Assembly (NCBI GenBank): GCA_038030265.1
Contig: CM075939.1
Location: 45,799,253 to 45,863,252 of the forward strand
Direction: 5' to 3'
From: Corythucha ciliata
Taxonomy: Eukaryota; Arthropoda; Insecta; Hemiptera; Tingidae
Length of the DNA: 64,000 nucleotides
How positions within the stretch are numbered: position 1 is the first letter of the stretch; each line of letters opens with the position of its first letter. Under the pieces are notes generated by a model. That model was not told the DNA's origin, ran no database searches, and saw only the letters and a list, made by a program, of their open reading frames with translations. The position numbers were made by a program, and so were the translations under genes. This document shows, piece after piece, positions 22,305 through 33,430 of the stretch.

Positions 22305-22750
22305 ATAGCGCTTTCGGGGGCTCAATCGAATATTGAGCCCCACACTCTTTGCTGTTATCACTTGCAACGTTATATTCCCCAGATCGGATAGACTGAAATT
22401 CGTAGAAAGGAGCCAAATCTCTGTCCAACCGTACGACCTCTTCACGTACCTACATCTATGAATAACCTAAAAATCATCATTCCCATTTTTTGAGCTTTTC
22501 GGGCCCCCCCCCCCCCCCCTTCACCACTACCTTGGTACGCTACTGCGTGGGGTCTGAAGTCCAAGGAAGCAGCTGGACGTACGCGAACCTTTTTGGGCTG
22601 CTTGAAGACGAGAAAATCGGCTAAACCTAACTTCCTAACTTGGAGATTTTCCGGGGCTCCTAAGAGCGCTGGTACTAGTGTCCCTTCGTTCGTATGCTTG
22701 TAGCTCTTGGGGGGGGGGGAATCTATCCCCCATATCCCCCCCCCCCTACC
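22305..22750 (+). repeat. End module of family A element
   Basis: Unique, non-periodic sequence. It opens with the hairpin GGGGGCTCAAT...ATTGAGCCCC at about 22316-22342, then GCTGTTATCACTTGCAACG and GACTGAAATTCGTAGAAAGG. A 16-nt C run follows at 22504-22519, and then a hAT-like right end GGTACGCTACTGCG near 22544. Similarity to 40216-40610 continues through 'tggtactagtgtccctt' to the G/C runs at about 22710-22745. Confidence 0.75.
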
Positions 22751-22950
22751 TACGCTACTAGTACTAACTTACAAAATTTTGATTTCATGATCAAGCGACC
22801 TCCTTATTGCTCCTGGGGCTAAAATTCGTTATTTTTTACGGCATTTAAGGGCTGATTTTCCCATTTTGATTGCCATAAAATATTGCACTTGGGAAAATTT
22901 TTACCACAGACTCTGGCTATATTTGGCTCTGAAACTGGTTAATTTAACCC

Positions 22951-23578
22951 TTGAACAAATATCGCACCCTGAGAATAGCAGTGTTACAAGTCAAAAATAT
23001 CGAATTTCGAGTTATACCTCTAGGTAGGTTGGTCTGGGCAAGCCCTACACTAAAATAGTAGTGTGCTATTTCTAGGACGGCCAGGTAACGCTTGGGAGCG
23101 GTAGTTACACTACTATTTCTCACGCAGAAGCGGTTAATCAATCGGAGTAGCAATGCTACTTCTTCATTGTACCGGCTTCGATCGAGACCGAGAGCCCATC
23201 GCGGAGAAATTAAGCCGCGAGTACTGTTACTTTTTGAGTTGTTACACTACTCTCCCAGTAAATTAAAACTATTTTCGAGTTGTTCCTCATTAATCTGTGA
23301 CGACTAGTCAGAAATAATTGACATTATCTGGAATAGTAACGTTACAACTCCCAACTTTTTTTAAAAATTATTGAAACAATTTTTTCGAGTGCTCGTTTGG
23401 CTGGGATAGATGGATGAGCCACCATCAAATCACCAGGAACCTCGAACTATGTTTGAAATAAATATATAATGGATCTGCTAACAAAGTCTTACATCCAAAA
23501 CTTCAAATGTCGATTCCCAACAAAGACGATTTTTCGTTTGTCACACACTGCTATTCTCGGGGTGCGATATGTTTGAAC
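22951..23578. mobile_element. Non-autonomous TIR transposon (about 0.63 kb)
   Basis: The left end has ATATCGCACCCTGAGAATAG plus CAGTGTTACAA. The right end is its inverted counterpart, ACACTGCTATTCTCGGGG then TGCGATAT. Subterminal and internal copies of a GTTACACTACT word occur. There is no transposase. I see no unambiguous target duplication, so the superfamily is open. Confidence 0.75.
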
Positions 23579-23628
23579 ATCTCCAGACCTTAGACCAAAA
23601 ACGTCTTATTTCCTCTACACTCTGGGAC

Positions 23629-24835
23629 AGTGACGTCTGTAGACGGTGGGGCCCCGGTTTCTTCGTATGCATGAAATATTTTTTTTTCGAGCCCAAATTT
23701 TTTGGTTATTTGTATTTTATTCGGAGCCATTAGCCCAAAACAGCCATAGAAATATTCAGAAGAACACTTCGGAGGTTTGGAGTATCGTCAGTTTTGTGAT
23801 AAAAAAAAAACCATTTTGGGGTAAAATATTCATTTCTGAGGTTAAACTGTAAAATTTGGTTTTGGGGAAAAATCGTCTGTTTTGTAGTGACGTTCTCACA
23901 ATCAGTTATGGGGGAACAAGTCAGCTTGGTATAAAATCATCACATTTTTGGGATGATTTCGTCAGTTTTGTGGTGAAATCGTCGGTTTTCAAGGCAGCGT
24001 CGTCCTTTTTGGCCTACAATCATCCGTTTTGGGGAAACCCATATTTACAGTGTGACATTCGAGGTTTTGGAGTTAAATATCCAATTTTGGGGGAAACCGA
24101 CTTTTCGGGTGCAAAATATTCAATTTTTAAATGAGACAGAAAAATTTAGTTTTAGGTTAAAATCGCCAGTTTTGTAGTGACATGTTTAGTGGGGGGGGGG
24201 GGCACGTCAGCTTTGGCGAGAAATCGTACGTTTTTCATTAAAATCGCCAATTGAGGGATAAAATTGGTAGTTTTTAATTCAGAGTGGTCTGTTTTGGTAA
24301 GATCATTAGTTTTTCATCAGTTTGGGTTAAACCTGTTAGTTTTAGGATGAAATCATCAATTCTGGTGTAAAGCCTTGGGTTTTAAAAATCGCCAGTTGTA
24401 CTGGGAACTCTTTAGTTTAGGGGTAACAAACATCGGCTCTGGCGTAAAAACGTCAGTTTTAAATTAAAATAATTGAGTTATGGAGTGAAATCCTCAGTTT
24501 TAGGTTACTCAGACAAATTTTTACGTCTCTCAGACAAAACATTGATGAAAAGTCGAGCACCCAGTATTTGAGCGCCAATTTTTTCCTAAACATAGTATCG
24601 ATTTTCGGGAAAACATTGCCCGTTTTGGGACAGAAAAACAGGACAGGGATGAAAGGCTGAAATGGATAGTTTCCCTAAGACGATAGTTTTTGATGGATTT
24701 TCAGCCCTTTTTGTGACACCTTTGTTTTCCGGGGAGGAATTTGACGATTTAATGAACTACCAGTCCTTTTGCTGGGGTCTCTAGAACATCCGACATCTTT
24801 TGCCCACCTCTGGATCAAGGGCTGGCTACGCCCCT
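23629..24835 (+). repeat. Family C array with transposon-like ends
   Basis: From about 23760 to 24520 the units follow AAATCGTCAGTTTTGTGGTG. The block 24720-24835, with GGGGTCTCTAGAACATCCGA and GGATCAAGGGCTGGC, recurs inverted at about 59700-59790. It closes with GGCTACGCCCCTGC, which read on the other strand is a hAT-like CAGGGGCGTAGCC end. A 12-13-nt G run lies near 24189. Confidence 0.65.
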
Positions 24836-25890
24836 GCTACGAATAAGCACTTTTTGTCAACTTTTGTCGCGAATTAACGCATTCTGCTCAATTTTAGCAA
24901 CTAATAAACGCTTTATCTCCATTTTAGGCTGGAAGTAGCAATTCGTCTCCGTTTTAGTCGTGAATAAGCGAGTTTTATAAAAATGTATCTGGGAATTAGC
25001 GATTTTCCATCCATTTTAATGGGTGAATTAGCGCTATTTATCCATTTTAGTCGCCGTTTTCACTTCATTTTATTTATTTATTTTAGCCACGGATAATTTC
25101 TTAATACTGACAGTCAATGATGACATTTCCTCATATTTAGCCCCGAATTAGGTTATTCTCCGAAATTGAGCCACTGAACATCGTCTTTCTCCAGTTATCT
25201 GCAGGCGACTTTGGGAGTGTAAGAGAGTTTATTGCGGGAAGCCCCGTACATGGCATGCTATTTTAAGACTGAAATTAAGCGAATTTGAGGTATTCCTCCA
25301 TTTTCTGCGTTCTGTTCCATTTTAGGCGGGAATCGGCCGTTTTCCTCAGTTTTAGCCATGATTTCGGGGTTTATCCTGAGATTTATAAGCGAATCAGTGT
25401 TTTTTTCACAATTTTGGTGCAGAATTAGCGCTTTATCACAATTTCCATGTGGATTATAGCACTTTATCTCAATTTCCTTGTGAATTAGCGCTATTTATCA
25501 ATTCTAACCCCGATGTTGCCTCGAGAAACCACGTTTTGGCGTTTTGTTCAATTATTAGTTATAGTTGAGCCCGCCGAGCGGTTGATTGCTGCTTTTTCTC
25601 AACTTGATACCTGCGAATTATCGCTCTTTCTCAATTATAGAGGCAAATCGGTGTTTTTCTTATATTTTAGCCACGAATTAGTGATTTTTTTCGTTTTTAG
25701 CTGTGAATTATCGCTTTTCCCCAACTTTTTGCTACGTACTTCCCCCAGGATTAGCGCTTTGGAACGCCTTCTGAACTTTGTCGGCCTATAGACACTATGG
25801 GTTAGCGTATTCTCTTTGTTTTGTCCGCGAATTTGACTTCAGATATTTGGAATTGATATATTTTTCTCAAATTTAGTTGTAAATACACAA
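24836..25890 (+). repeat. Family A array, forward
   Basis: Continuous forward family A units start directly after the family C block, for example 'attttagccacgaattagtg' near 25665. No gene. Confidence 0.75.
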
Positions 25891-26406
25891 CCGTGAGTCG
25901 TCGCGTCCGTAGACGCAGGGCAGATAGGTGAGGCACCTACCACCAGAAAATTCGTTTCCAAACGCTTCATAGTTCATCTACAAAAAAGTTGTAAAAGTAG
26001 AAATGAGAACAAAATAACAAAAATAACGGTTGGCCCTGGATGGGCAAAGAAAAGGATAGAAGAAATAAAATAATAGAAATTAGAAAAAGCCGCCCACTAG
26101 CATTCCCGCCAACATGGTTGGTACGTTGCTGCGGGGGGAAGGCTGCCGCTTCAGAATTGTATACGTCAGCTCTGATCAGCCCCTCAAGGGTTCTTTTTGC
26201 GTCGGACTGCACAAAATAGAAGCTCTTATGGGAGGGTGTGGGGGAACGAAGGTTTTTCAACAAAGAAAGAACAACCAGCGTGACCCAAAAAGAGGGCGAT
26301 GAGAAGTAAGACTCTGGTTGGAGTATTGGACGGGCAATTCCATACGGGTGGGGTTCCCTTGCTTGCTATCCTCAATTCCTCACTCGACTCGTCGTTCCTC
26401 TGGTTA
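25891..26406. other. 3' flank of the receptor gene, no gene recognised
   Basis: Open stretches on both strands at 25967-26302 carry no recognisable motif. The sequence is not part of the 30-bp families. Confidence 0.3.
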
Positions 26407-26412
26407 TTTATT
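26407..26412 (-). terminator. Polyadenylation signal AATAAA of the receptor locus
   Basis: Minus-strand AATAAA, 51 nt past the stop codon that ends at 26463. Another AATAAA overlaps the stop region at 26458-26463 and could also be used. Confidence 0.5.
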
Positions 26413-26462
26413 ATTATTAATTCAATGATTTCATGGGTAATAAAATAAATGAATCATTTTAT

Positions 26463-27731
26463 TTATAATTTTTCCATTTTTTCTGGCATGCTGAATTGTA
26501 TGAGAATCACTAAATAAGTTGTCGCGGCTGCTATTATCTGTCAAGAAAAACAAAGAAAACAATTTTATTTGTAAAGCTTCATCCGATATAAACGAGGCTT
26601 AAACTGCCCGGCCCTGAATTGAGTTATTCTGTAGTTTTACCGATGTGACCAGAGGGTAGCCCAATGTGAAGAACCCACTGGCGGTGAAGTTAACTGTGTG
26701 TTTGACAGTTACGTACAACTGCAGCTTTTCCTAGGGCGGGGGAGCAGGGATTGAACTTTCCGTTAAATATAAGGAGGAAAAACTCACATTTTTACACATC
26801 TCTTTGTTTTCTCTCATCAGGCGAAATAATTCGAAGTTGAATTTCTCAGCCTGAAACAAGCAAAAAACGCCGATTTCCTGTGTTCGATAATGACAGTTGG
26901 CAAGGTTGGCCTTGTGGACATAATTTCGATCTGTCCGATCGGTACCTTTTCGGTGAAACTGTGACAGACACCGCACACGCACATCAATTTGAACAGAGCG
27001 AACAAACCGAACAAAATATACCACACGCCGTTGTACATCGAACCCAGTCGAACGGCCATTTGCGCCGCGTAAACGTTGCCTATGAAACCGACGAGAATTG
27101 ATAGGGTTAAAAAAACGACGGGCCAACCCTGAACGGAGCAAATGAGCTGGGTTAGGGAACAAACGGCGAAATGTTTTTTAAGGCAGCGCTCGACTTGGCG
27201 GTCCGTGCGGCAGGATGATATGGTCGTGGTGACGGTCGAAAGTAGGCGACTCAAGAGGTCGACGATGGTGCAAAATACGATTGAAATGATGAAAGTTTCT
27301 ATTAAAAACACGGTAAATATAATTCGTGCGGCGCGATCATTCAATTCGGGTAGGAAAGAGCAACGCATTGATAAAAGAGTCGCTATAAAAATGACACCGC
27401 CTGTTGTAACGATGCCGGGGTAAAAAATGCTTTTGTTACCAAATTTCTTTTTATCGACACTCAAAGCAGCCAAAATTTGCCATTCTGCCGAGTTTATCGT
27501 CAAACTAATAGCTTGCGCCACAGCAACAGCGTACGAACTAACAATTTGTACGATCTGAATTGCAAAAATCACCGGAAAATCAGACTGGTACCAGTCGTCT
27601 AACGTGCAGTACAAGCTGTAGACCAACATCCCAGTCGAATAGAGAATACTCCAACACGATAACAATTTCGCTTTGAAAGGCGGATAAGGGAACACACCAA
27701 ACACAACGGCAAGGATCGCCAGCGGATACAT
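26463..27731 (-). CDS. Gustatory receptor, isoform B (337 aa)
   Basis: Coding exons are 27731-26946, 26850-26788, 26730-26641 and 26537-26463 (minus). The first exon holds a complete body: TM1 starts at MYPLAILAVVFGVFPYPP, and it ends in GLFALFKLMCVCGVCHSFTEK before GTACCG. The shared exons add the loop, FTASGFFTLG and TYLVILIQF. The start is the ATG at 27731, just inside a strong acceptor (TTTCTTACAG). It may therefore be the first codon after a 5' UTR intron, or an upstream coding exon may add a few residues. The protein is short for the family because TM1 begins at once. The body aligns along its length with isoform A exons 1-2 (FCTIVDLLSRLLS versus YCTLLDFACQKFE), indicating tandem duplication of the large exon. 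Confidence 0.8.
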
Positions 27732-28933
27732 TTCTGTAAGAAACCTTTTAATGTATTCACTTCCTCCACTCAGCGTCAAACTCCCCTAATCGTGTAAACA
27801 TCTTAAAAGCTTCCCTCCCCCCCCGCCCACAACTCACCTTACTTTTAACCCTTTCTGATGCGTCGCAAATTACGTAGACCACTGACAAACACATGACACA
27901 GTATAGAACCGTACAGCTAGACCACTGAGCCGTTCGTTTGCCATCACTGTCATCAGTCTCGGCTTCGATAGTGTAATAAAGGGCTACGATCGAGTCATAA
28001 GATAAACAGATGACGATAGAAAACAATTGTTTTGAGTAGAGCCGAAGTATCGTCTGACAGAATTCAATTATACGGTAGTGGTCGTCAATAACGAGAGAAA
28101 AGTGGTTCTCTATGGACAACTGTTCATATTCAATAAATAATTGTTTGCAAACAAAAATTAAGAGATTGCTTCGCACCTCATTTATGGCATTCATTCGTTT
28201 AAACTCTCGAACGCAGCTGTCTAAGGCCTCGAATTTTTGACAGGCGAAGTCAAGTAGCGTACAGTATTGCATTGACACTAACGTTATAGTGACTGAATCG
28301 ATAATTCCACAGACAACGCTGATAAGGTCCAAGGCGCTGGGTTTTCCATTCATTCTCAAAAGTAACAGAATGGGGTAGACTAGAACGCCTGTGATTGCAC
28401 AGAGTAAACGATTGGTTAACACAATAATAATGGGTCGTATATTTAGAGAAGCAACTGAACCAAAAACTGTGGCCCTTCTGTAGCGATTTCTGGCTGGCAG
28501 TGGTGTCATCAAGGTTTCAAGTTGAAGAAAGTCGCTTCGGTTTAACGCGACCGTCACGATATGAATGACTGGAGCCGACGTTTTCCCCAGAATCAACGCC
28601 GCGGCAATAGCTCTACGAACGATTGAAACGTTCTGAAAAAGAAAAGAAGAGAATACATTAGAACCCGAGTATCTGGTGATTCAAAATTCTCACCGAGTCG
28701 TTCAACTCCTTGGAGTGAACGACGGAAAAATTTAGAATCCTGTAACAAAGCTGAAGAATGATCGAATAGAATAAAAGTTTCACGTTTCTCGATTTTTTTC
28801 TAGCGCAGGGCATCATTCCCAAAATGACGCTAATTTGGAAGGTTTTGCGCAAAGAGAATCGTTTCGATTCGGTTGAAGACGCTTTTGAGGGGGCGATCGG
28901 GTTGAATTTGGAACGTTGTATTGTGAGGGACAT
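26463..28933 (-). CDS. Gustatory receptor, isoform A (420 aa)
   Basis: Coding exons on the minus strand are 28933-28694, 28632-27838, 26850-26788, 26730-26641 and 26537-26463. All junctions are phase 0 with GT-AG borders. The 80-residue first exon has a basic N-terminus and TM1 (KLLFYSIILQLCYRI). The second exon carries TM2-TM6, ending CLSVVYVICDASERVKSK. The last three exons give the intracellular loop, FTASGFFTLGYPLVTS and the family hallmark TYLVILIQF in TM7. Length and seven-segment layout fit insect gustatory receptors, ligand-gated cation channels of chemosensory neurons; the ligand is not predictable. To make this isoform the intron skips the isoform B exon (27731-26946). The sharing of TM7 exons is inferred from matching phases and splice sites. 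The alternative is that the upstream body is a partial paralogue without its own TM7. Confidence 0.75.
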
Positions 28934-29800
28934 GGTGTTATGAAGTAATGCAGGGGGTTTACACTCAAATGAATGGACGGAAAATCGAAGGAGAATGAAT
29001 TACGAGATGTGAGATCAAGTTTGACGTAGAAATTACAGGTATTAATTGAAATAGACATAAGACAAACTTGACGTTAAATTGCATGTTTTATAGACCGATC
29101 GATGAAATCGAACAACTTGATATATGCCCACACAGCGGTCAGAAAAGACGAAGAAGCTGGTATACGGCCAATACAGCCTCAAACTGAGAATGTATCGCCT
29201 AAAAGAAGACATTTAATATTTCCAAAAACCTGGCAAGGACACCAAAAACGCCCCACCAGTGACAGTTCTTCGGCGAGTAATACAAAGCCGAAATTTTCTT
29301 TTTGCTTGAGAAAAAGTCCTTAGCCGCGTGCCTGAGGCCTGAGGTGTCTCTGCACTGTGTTCCTCTCTCCTATGCCTGGCCTGTTTTTGATCACCGCGCG
29401 CCGCCGGCCCGCCGCCGGCTCAGGTAGTGCAGTCCTTTCGGCCGCACTGTCCCACGTTCTACAGTCCTAAAGTCCAATGGAAGAGCTTCAACGTATGGTG
29501 GTCTTCAATGATGACCCTATATCACAAGTCCAGCAGAGTACCAGCGTGCCCCCACCGTGGTAGTGATGATGGGGGGGGGGGAGGACCACCCCGAGCCAAC
29601 CCTTCGGAATTTGAAAAATGGGAATTTCGCCTGCTGTATGTTCATGGATGTAGAACAAGATTTTTTTTTAGGCCGGTTTTTCCGGGCCCGGCGGACCGGA
29701 CAGAGCGAAAAACGGAACGTTTTGCCTTATCGCTGGTGGCCGGCTAAAACAGAGACTAAAATCCCTTTTTACAGAAAAAATTTAACAATTCGCGATTTAT
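28934..29800. other. 5' flank of the receptor gene, no gene recognised
   Basis: Would contain the isoform A promoter, but no core element is clear. A GC-rich patch lies at about 29395-29425 and an 11-12-nt G run near 29571. No coding motif. Confidence 0.3.
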
Positions 29801-30240
29801 AGAGTCCTTTTAATGGCTGAAATTTAGAAAAAAAAAAAAAATTGATAGCATCATAACATGCCACGACTCCGCGACTGAAATTGAGAAAGGGCGCTCATTA
29901 TACGCGGCTAAAATGTAATAAAAGGCGATCATTCAACGATAAAAGTGAGAAATTTCGCTAATTCATGGCTTACTCGCGGATAAAACTAAGAAAAGCTCTT
30001 TTGTACGCGGCTAGAATTATTGAGACAAGAAAACGAGTATTCGCAGCTCAAATAAAGAAATTGCTAATTCGTGGTCTCACGGGAGAAGTTTTATGGCTTC
30101 AAGGGAAAAAGCAGAAGATGAAGAGTGAAAACATCGGTAATTTGCGGCTAAAATGTATAGAAAAGTGCTAGTCCGCGGCTAACACTGAAAAAAAGCGCTA
30201 ATTCACTGATACTATTCGGAAAAAGGCACAATTTGTGGCT
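29801..30240 (-). repeat. Family A repeats, reverse orientation
   Basis: Reverse units such as GCTAATTCACTGATACT and GCGGCTAAAATGTA. Confidence 0.7.
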
Positions 30241-31890
30241 AAAAATGCCCTAAAACAAAAACAACATTCCTGGTTGAAATATTCAGAAATTGAACCTCGA
30301 GAACAAGGAGTTTTGAATGGACCAACGCCACAAAATTGTTTTTAGTGGGGGTGTAGGGAGTTAATCCTGTCAAATTGGATTTTTGAGCATGCAAAAAATC
30401 AAATAATTTGGTTCTGTTCGTGCAAAAACACACAATTTGGGTGACAAAAAGGCTAAACCCGTGAGACCGATTTTTTAAAGGGGAAAATCCGTCTATACCT
30501 GAAACTTTAAATTTCGCGAAACTATGTAAAGAGCAGAAAAAAGCAATTTCAGCGATTGCGTTGGCCCCGAAACTGTCAATTTCGCAGATTTTTAGCTCAC
30601 AGTGATGTAATTTTGTGGCAATATTTGCCGCAGGCTTTTAGCGTTGTCGGCGTGTTCCCTGGTCACTAGAAAAAAAGCTCAGAAACTTGCTTGAAAAAAA
30701 ACAAAAACAAACAAACAAAGAAATCCGATAGTTGCCTGACATTTTGGGAATACTAAGGCCATAAACTTGCCATTTTTAGAATATTCAGACACGAAACTTA
30801 CAATTCGACAGATATTTGGCCTTAAATTATGAAATTTCCCGGCTACTCATCAAGCTTTGGGAGCCGGCTAGGCTCGACTAGACTGGACTCCACGCGCACG
30901 ACTGAAAAAAGGGCCCTGAATCTTACCATCTCGAGAAAGTATAAAGACCAGAAAATAGGGAATAGAATGAACTAACGACAGTTCAGAGATTTCAGGTATG
31001 GTGGTTAACGACTATTTGTCTGTGCCGATTCAGTTCCTGTAAATAAAGCTAAAAAAAAAAGCAGACCGTGCGACGATTAGTTTTTGAGTTACGACGTAAA
31101 TTGTACCAAAAAAACTTGCTTTTTGGCTTAAATAATACAAAAAAATCCTCACGTCAAACGTTTAGCAATACAGATGACGTAGATGTGATTTCTGAAGTAG
31201 TTTTTGGCGCTGAATTGAATGCATGGTGGCTCGTACCTCTGCGATCAATATTCTTTGAGTTACTAACGAAAATACCTGAAAAAACGAGTTTTCATCCGAT
31301 ACTTTGATGTGCTATGAAAATGTGTATCAAGATTTTGGACAGGACTAACCATGTTGTCTGATTTTACGTTGTTTTTTTTTTTTTGTGCTGAATCGAATGA
31401 GCGAGATACGCCCACAAATATAAGGAAAAATCCTCTAAAAATGCTGGAGATGTTTGTCCGTAGCTCAAAAAGTATTGTTACTACAGATCTCGACTATAGC
31501 TCATTCTATCCAGCGCAAAAACCTGCGTACGATGAGAGAAAATGGTCATATTCCTGCGTAAGTCATGATACACATTTTTTAAGGCACATTTAAGTATAGA
31601 AAAAATCGTGTTTTTTCGGGTAATACTAATTTTGCCAGTTTTCACCCCAAAAACAAAAAAAAAAATACCCTGAAAATGGAGGTTTTACCTCAAAACCGGC
31701 AATTGTGTGTCAAAACTGACGAGTTTTAACTTTAAATTGAAGTTTTTACCCTATTAAAACTGTCAACTGAAAACTGATGAAATCACTGCAAAACTGGCGA
31801 TTTCATCTTAAAAACTTTTGGGTTTACCTCGAACTTGGTGATTTTAGCTCAAAATGGCCCGGGTTGACCATCAGCAGTTAAAAATGGGGA
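30241..31890. repeat. Degenerate repeats, family C-like at the end
   Basis: No gene recognised. The piece at about 31068-31310 contains two related halves ('tttgagttacgacgtaaat' and 'tttgagttactaacgaaaa'). From about 31620 to 31880 there are inverted family C units with AAAACTGGCGATTTCA. The rest is AT-rich and unassigned. Confidence 0.4.
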
Positions 31891-32582
31891 ATAATGTTAA
31901 TCGCGACTAAAGTTGATAAGAAACGCTCATTCTCAGCTATATGAATGGAGAAAACTCACAAATCGCGGAATAATTTGAGAAAACGCGCTAGTTAACTGTG
32001 GCTAAAATTGATTAAAAGCGGCCTAATTTTTGCTGAACTTGAGGAAAATATTTTCATTCCATCCGCGACCTGGAGATTAGAACGTTGCAGGCCCTTCAGA
32101 GCAGTCTTTGTGGCTAAATATTCGATTCAGCCCAAAATTGGGAACCAAATTGTGTTCTTTCAATCCGTTGACCGTGTCGTGTAGTAAAACCAAGTACAAC
32201 CAACAAGTGACGAGGGAGAAAGGAGGTCCTCACGAGGTTAAAATTAAGGAATATCCCTCATTTGGTACTAAAATTAATAAAAAATACACCAATTCGTGGC
32301 ATTTGCAGGCATGCAATAATCGCTAATTTCCATTCTGAAAGCCGGTTCATAACTTACACAACTTACGTACAAATTCAAGACTTTTGGAAGGCCACTTCAC
32401 AGCTCAAGTAGAGAAAATTAGCTAATAATCAATTTCTGTAAGTTCCTAATAGGAGGCTAAATGTTAAAGGTTAAATGTGCCGTTTCCGAGGCAAGTACGT
32501 GGCTAGAAGTTTCAAAAATCGACAATTCTGCCGTAAAAGTGAAAAAAATTCATATAATTTGCTGCCAAAATTAAGAAAAACG

Positions 32583-32962
32583 TTAGATAGATATGATGAA
32601 TAATTCTGTCGCCGGTATTTTTAATTAATAAACTAATTAAACTGATGTTATCCGGACGACGATGGAAGGGCATGGCCCAACCACGATTCGAGTTTCGAGA
32701 AAAAAATGGCTCCCCGGCAGGGTTTGAACCAGCAACCTCTGAATTACCAGTCCAGCACGCTCCCAGTTGCGCCACGGAGACACCTGTGGGAGTCGTACTC
32801 CGAGGGATAAGCTAAGCCGAACCCCATCCAGGGCCATTGTTTCTCGAAACTCTTGGCGTTTCTACTGATCGGTAAACCACGCTGAATTTTATTTTATCTA
32901 GATGTTTTTAGATAGATATGATGAATAATTCTGTCGCCGGTATTTTTAATTAATAAACTAAT
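32583..32962 (-). mobile_element. tRNA-derived insertion between 55-bp direct repeats
   Basis: Bases 32583-32637 and 32908-32962 are identical, beginning TTAGATAGATATGATGAATA. They enclose 270 bp that contains a tRNA-like sequence on the minus strand. The whole interrupts family A repeats. It could be a tRNA-derived SINE with an unusually long target duplication, a partial tandem SINE dimer, or a miniature terminal-repeat retroelement. I cannot choose between these from one copy. Confidence 0.6.
32709..32781 (-). tRNA. tRNA-like sequence, tRNA-Arg-derived, probably pseudogene or SINE head
   Basis: The minus strand folds as a cloverleaf. The acceptor stem TCTCCG pairs with CGGGGA with one end mismatch. 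The D stem is GCGC/GCGT, the anticodon stem CTGGA/TTCAG, the anticodon loop CTGGTAA, and the T loop TTCAAAC with one mismatch in its stem. The layout GTCTCCGTGGCGCAA... and GGACT..TAATTCAGAGGTT is that of eukaryotic tRNA-Arg(UCU), but the anticodon reads GGT. This changed anticodon, the stem mismatches and the location inside a repeat-bounded insertion argue against a functional gene. A T-run follows 3' on the minus strand, as in Pol III units. Confidence 0.5.
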
Positions 32963-33430
32963 ATTTAAAAACGTTAATTTCGGGGCTGAAATTGAGAAAA
33001 AGCGCTAATTCATGGCTAGAATTGTAAAAAAGAGCAGATTCGCAGTTAAAAGTGAGAAAACGCGCACATTTGCTGCTATAATTGGGGGTAACGCTAATGT
33101 TTAACTTCGTGGAAAATTAAGAATTCATGGCTAAAATTGTGAAAAAGCGCCCATTCGCGGCTAAAATTGAGCAAAAGCCCAAATTGACGGATAAAATTGA
33201 GAAAATACGCTAATTCGAGGCTGGAAGTGAGAAAAATCACTAATGAGAAATTTAGCAGTTCGAGGAACGTTCAAAAACTGCATTGCAAGGGCTTGTGGCT
33301 CTTTCAACAGCAAGATTTCGCGGAACCCGGAAAAGCGCGGCTAGAATTGATCGCGATTGAGAAATCGCACATTTGTGGTTCCTAGAGGCAAGTCTGTGGC
33401 TAAAATTTGGAAATTGCCTAATTTATCGCA

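Larger units (their letters stand above)
31891..33430 (-). repeat. Family A repeats, reverse orientation, interrupted at 32.58-32.96 kb
   Basis: Reverse units occupy about 31900-32100, 32260-32580 and 32965-33420. They are interrupted by the tRNA-derived insertion bounded by 55-bp direct repeats. Confidence 0.7.

Noticed and set aside
26731..27162. 143-codon minus frame overlapping the receptor exons
   Set aside because: Out of frame with the receptor TM segments; a shadow of the real exons.
32709..32781. Functional tRNA-Thr(GGT)
   Set aside because: Body sequence follows tRNA-Arg, acceptor and T stems have mismatches, and it sits in a repeat-bounded insertion; kept only as a tRNA-like sequence.
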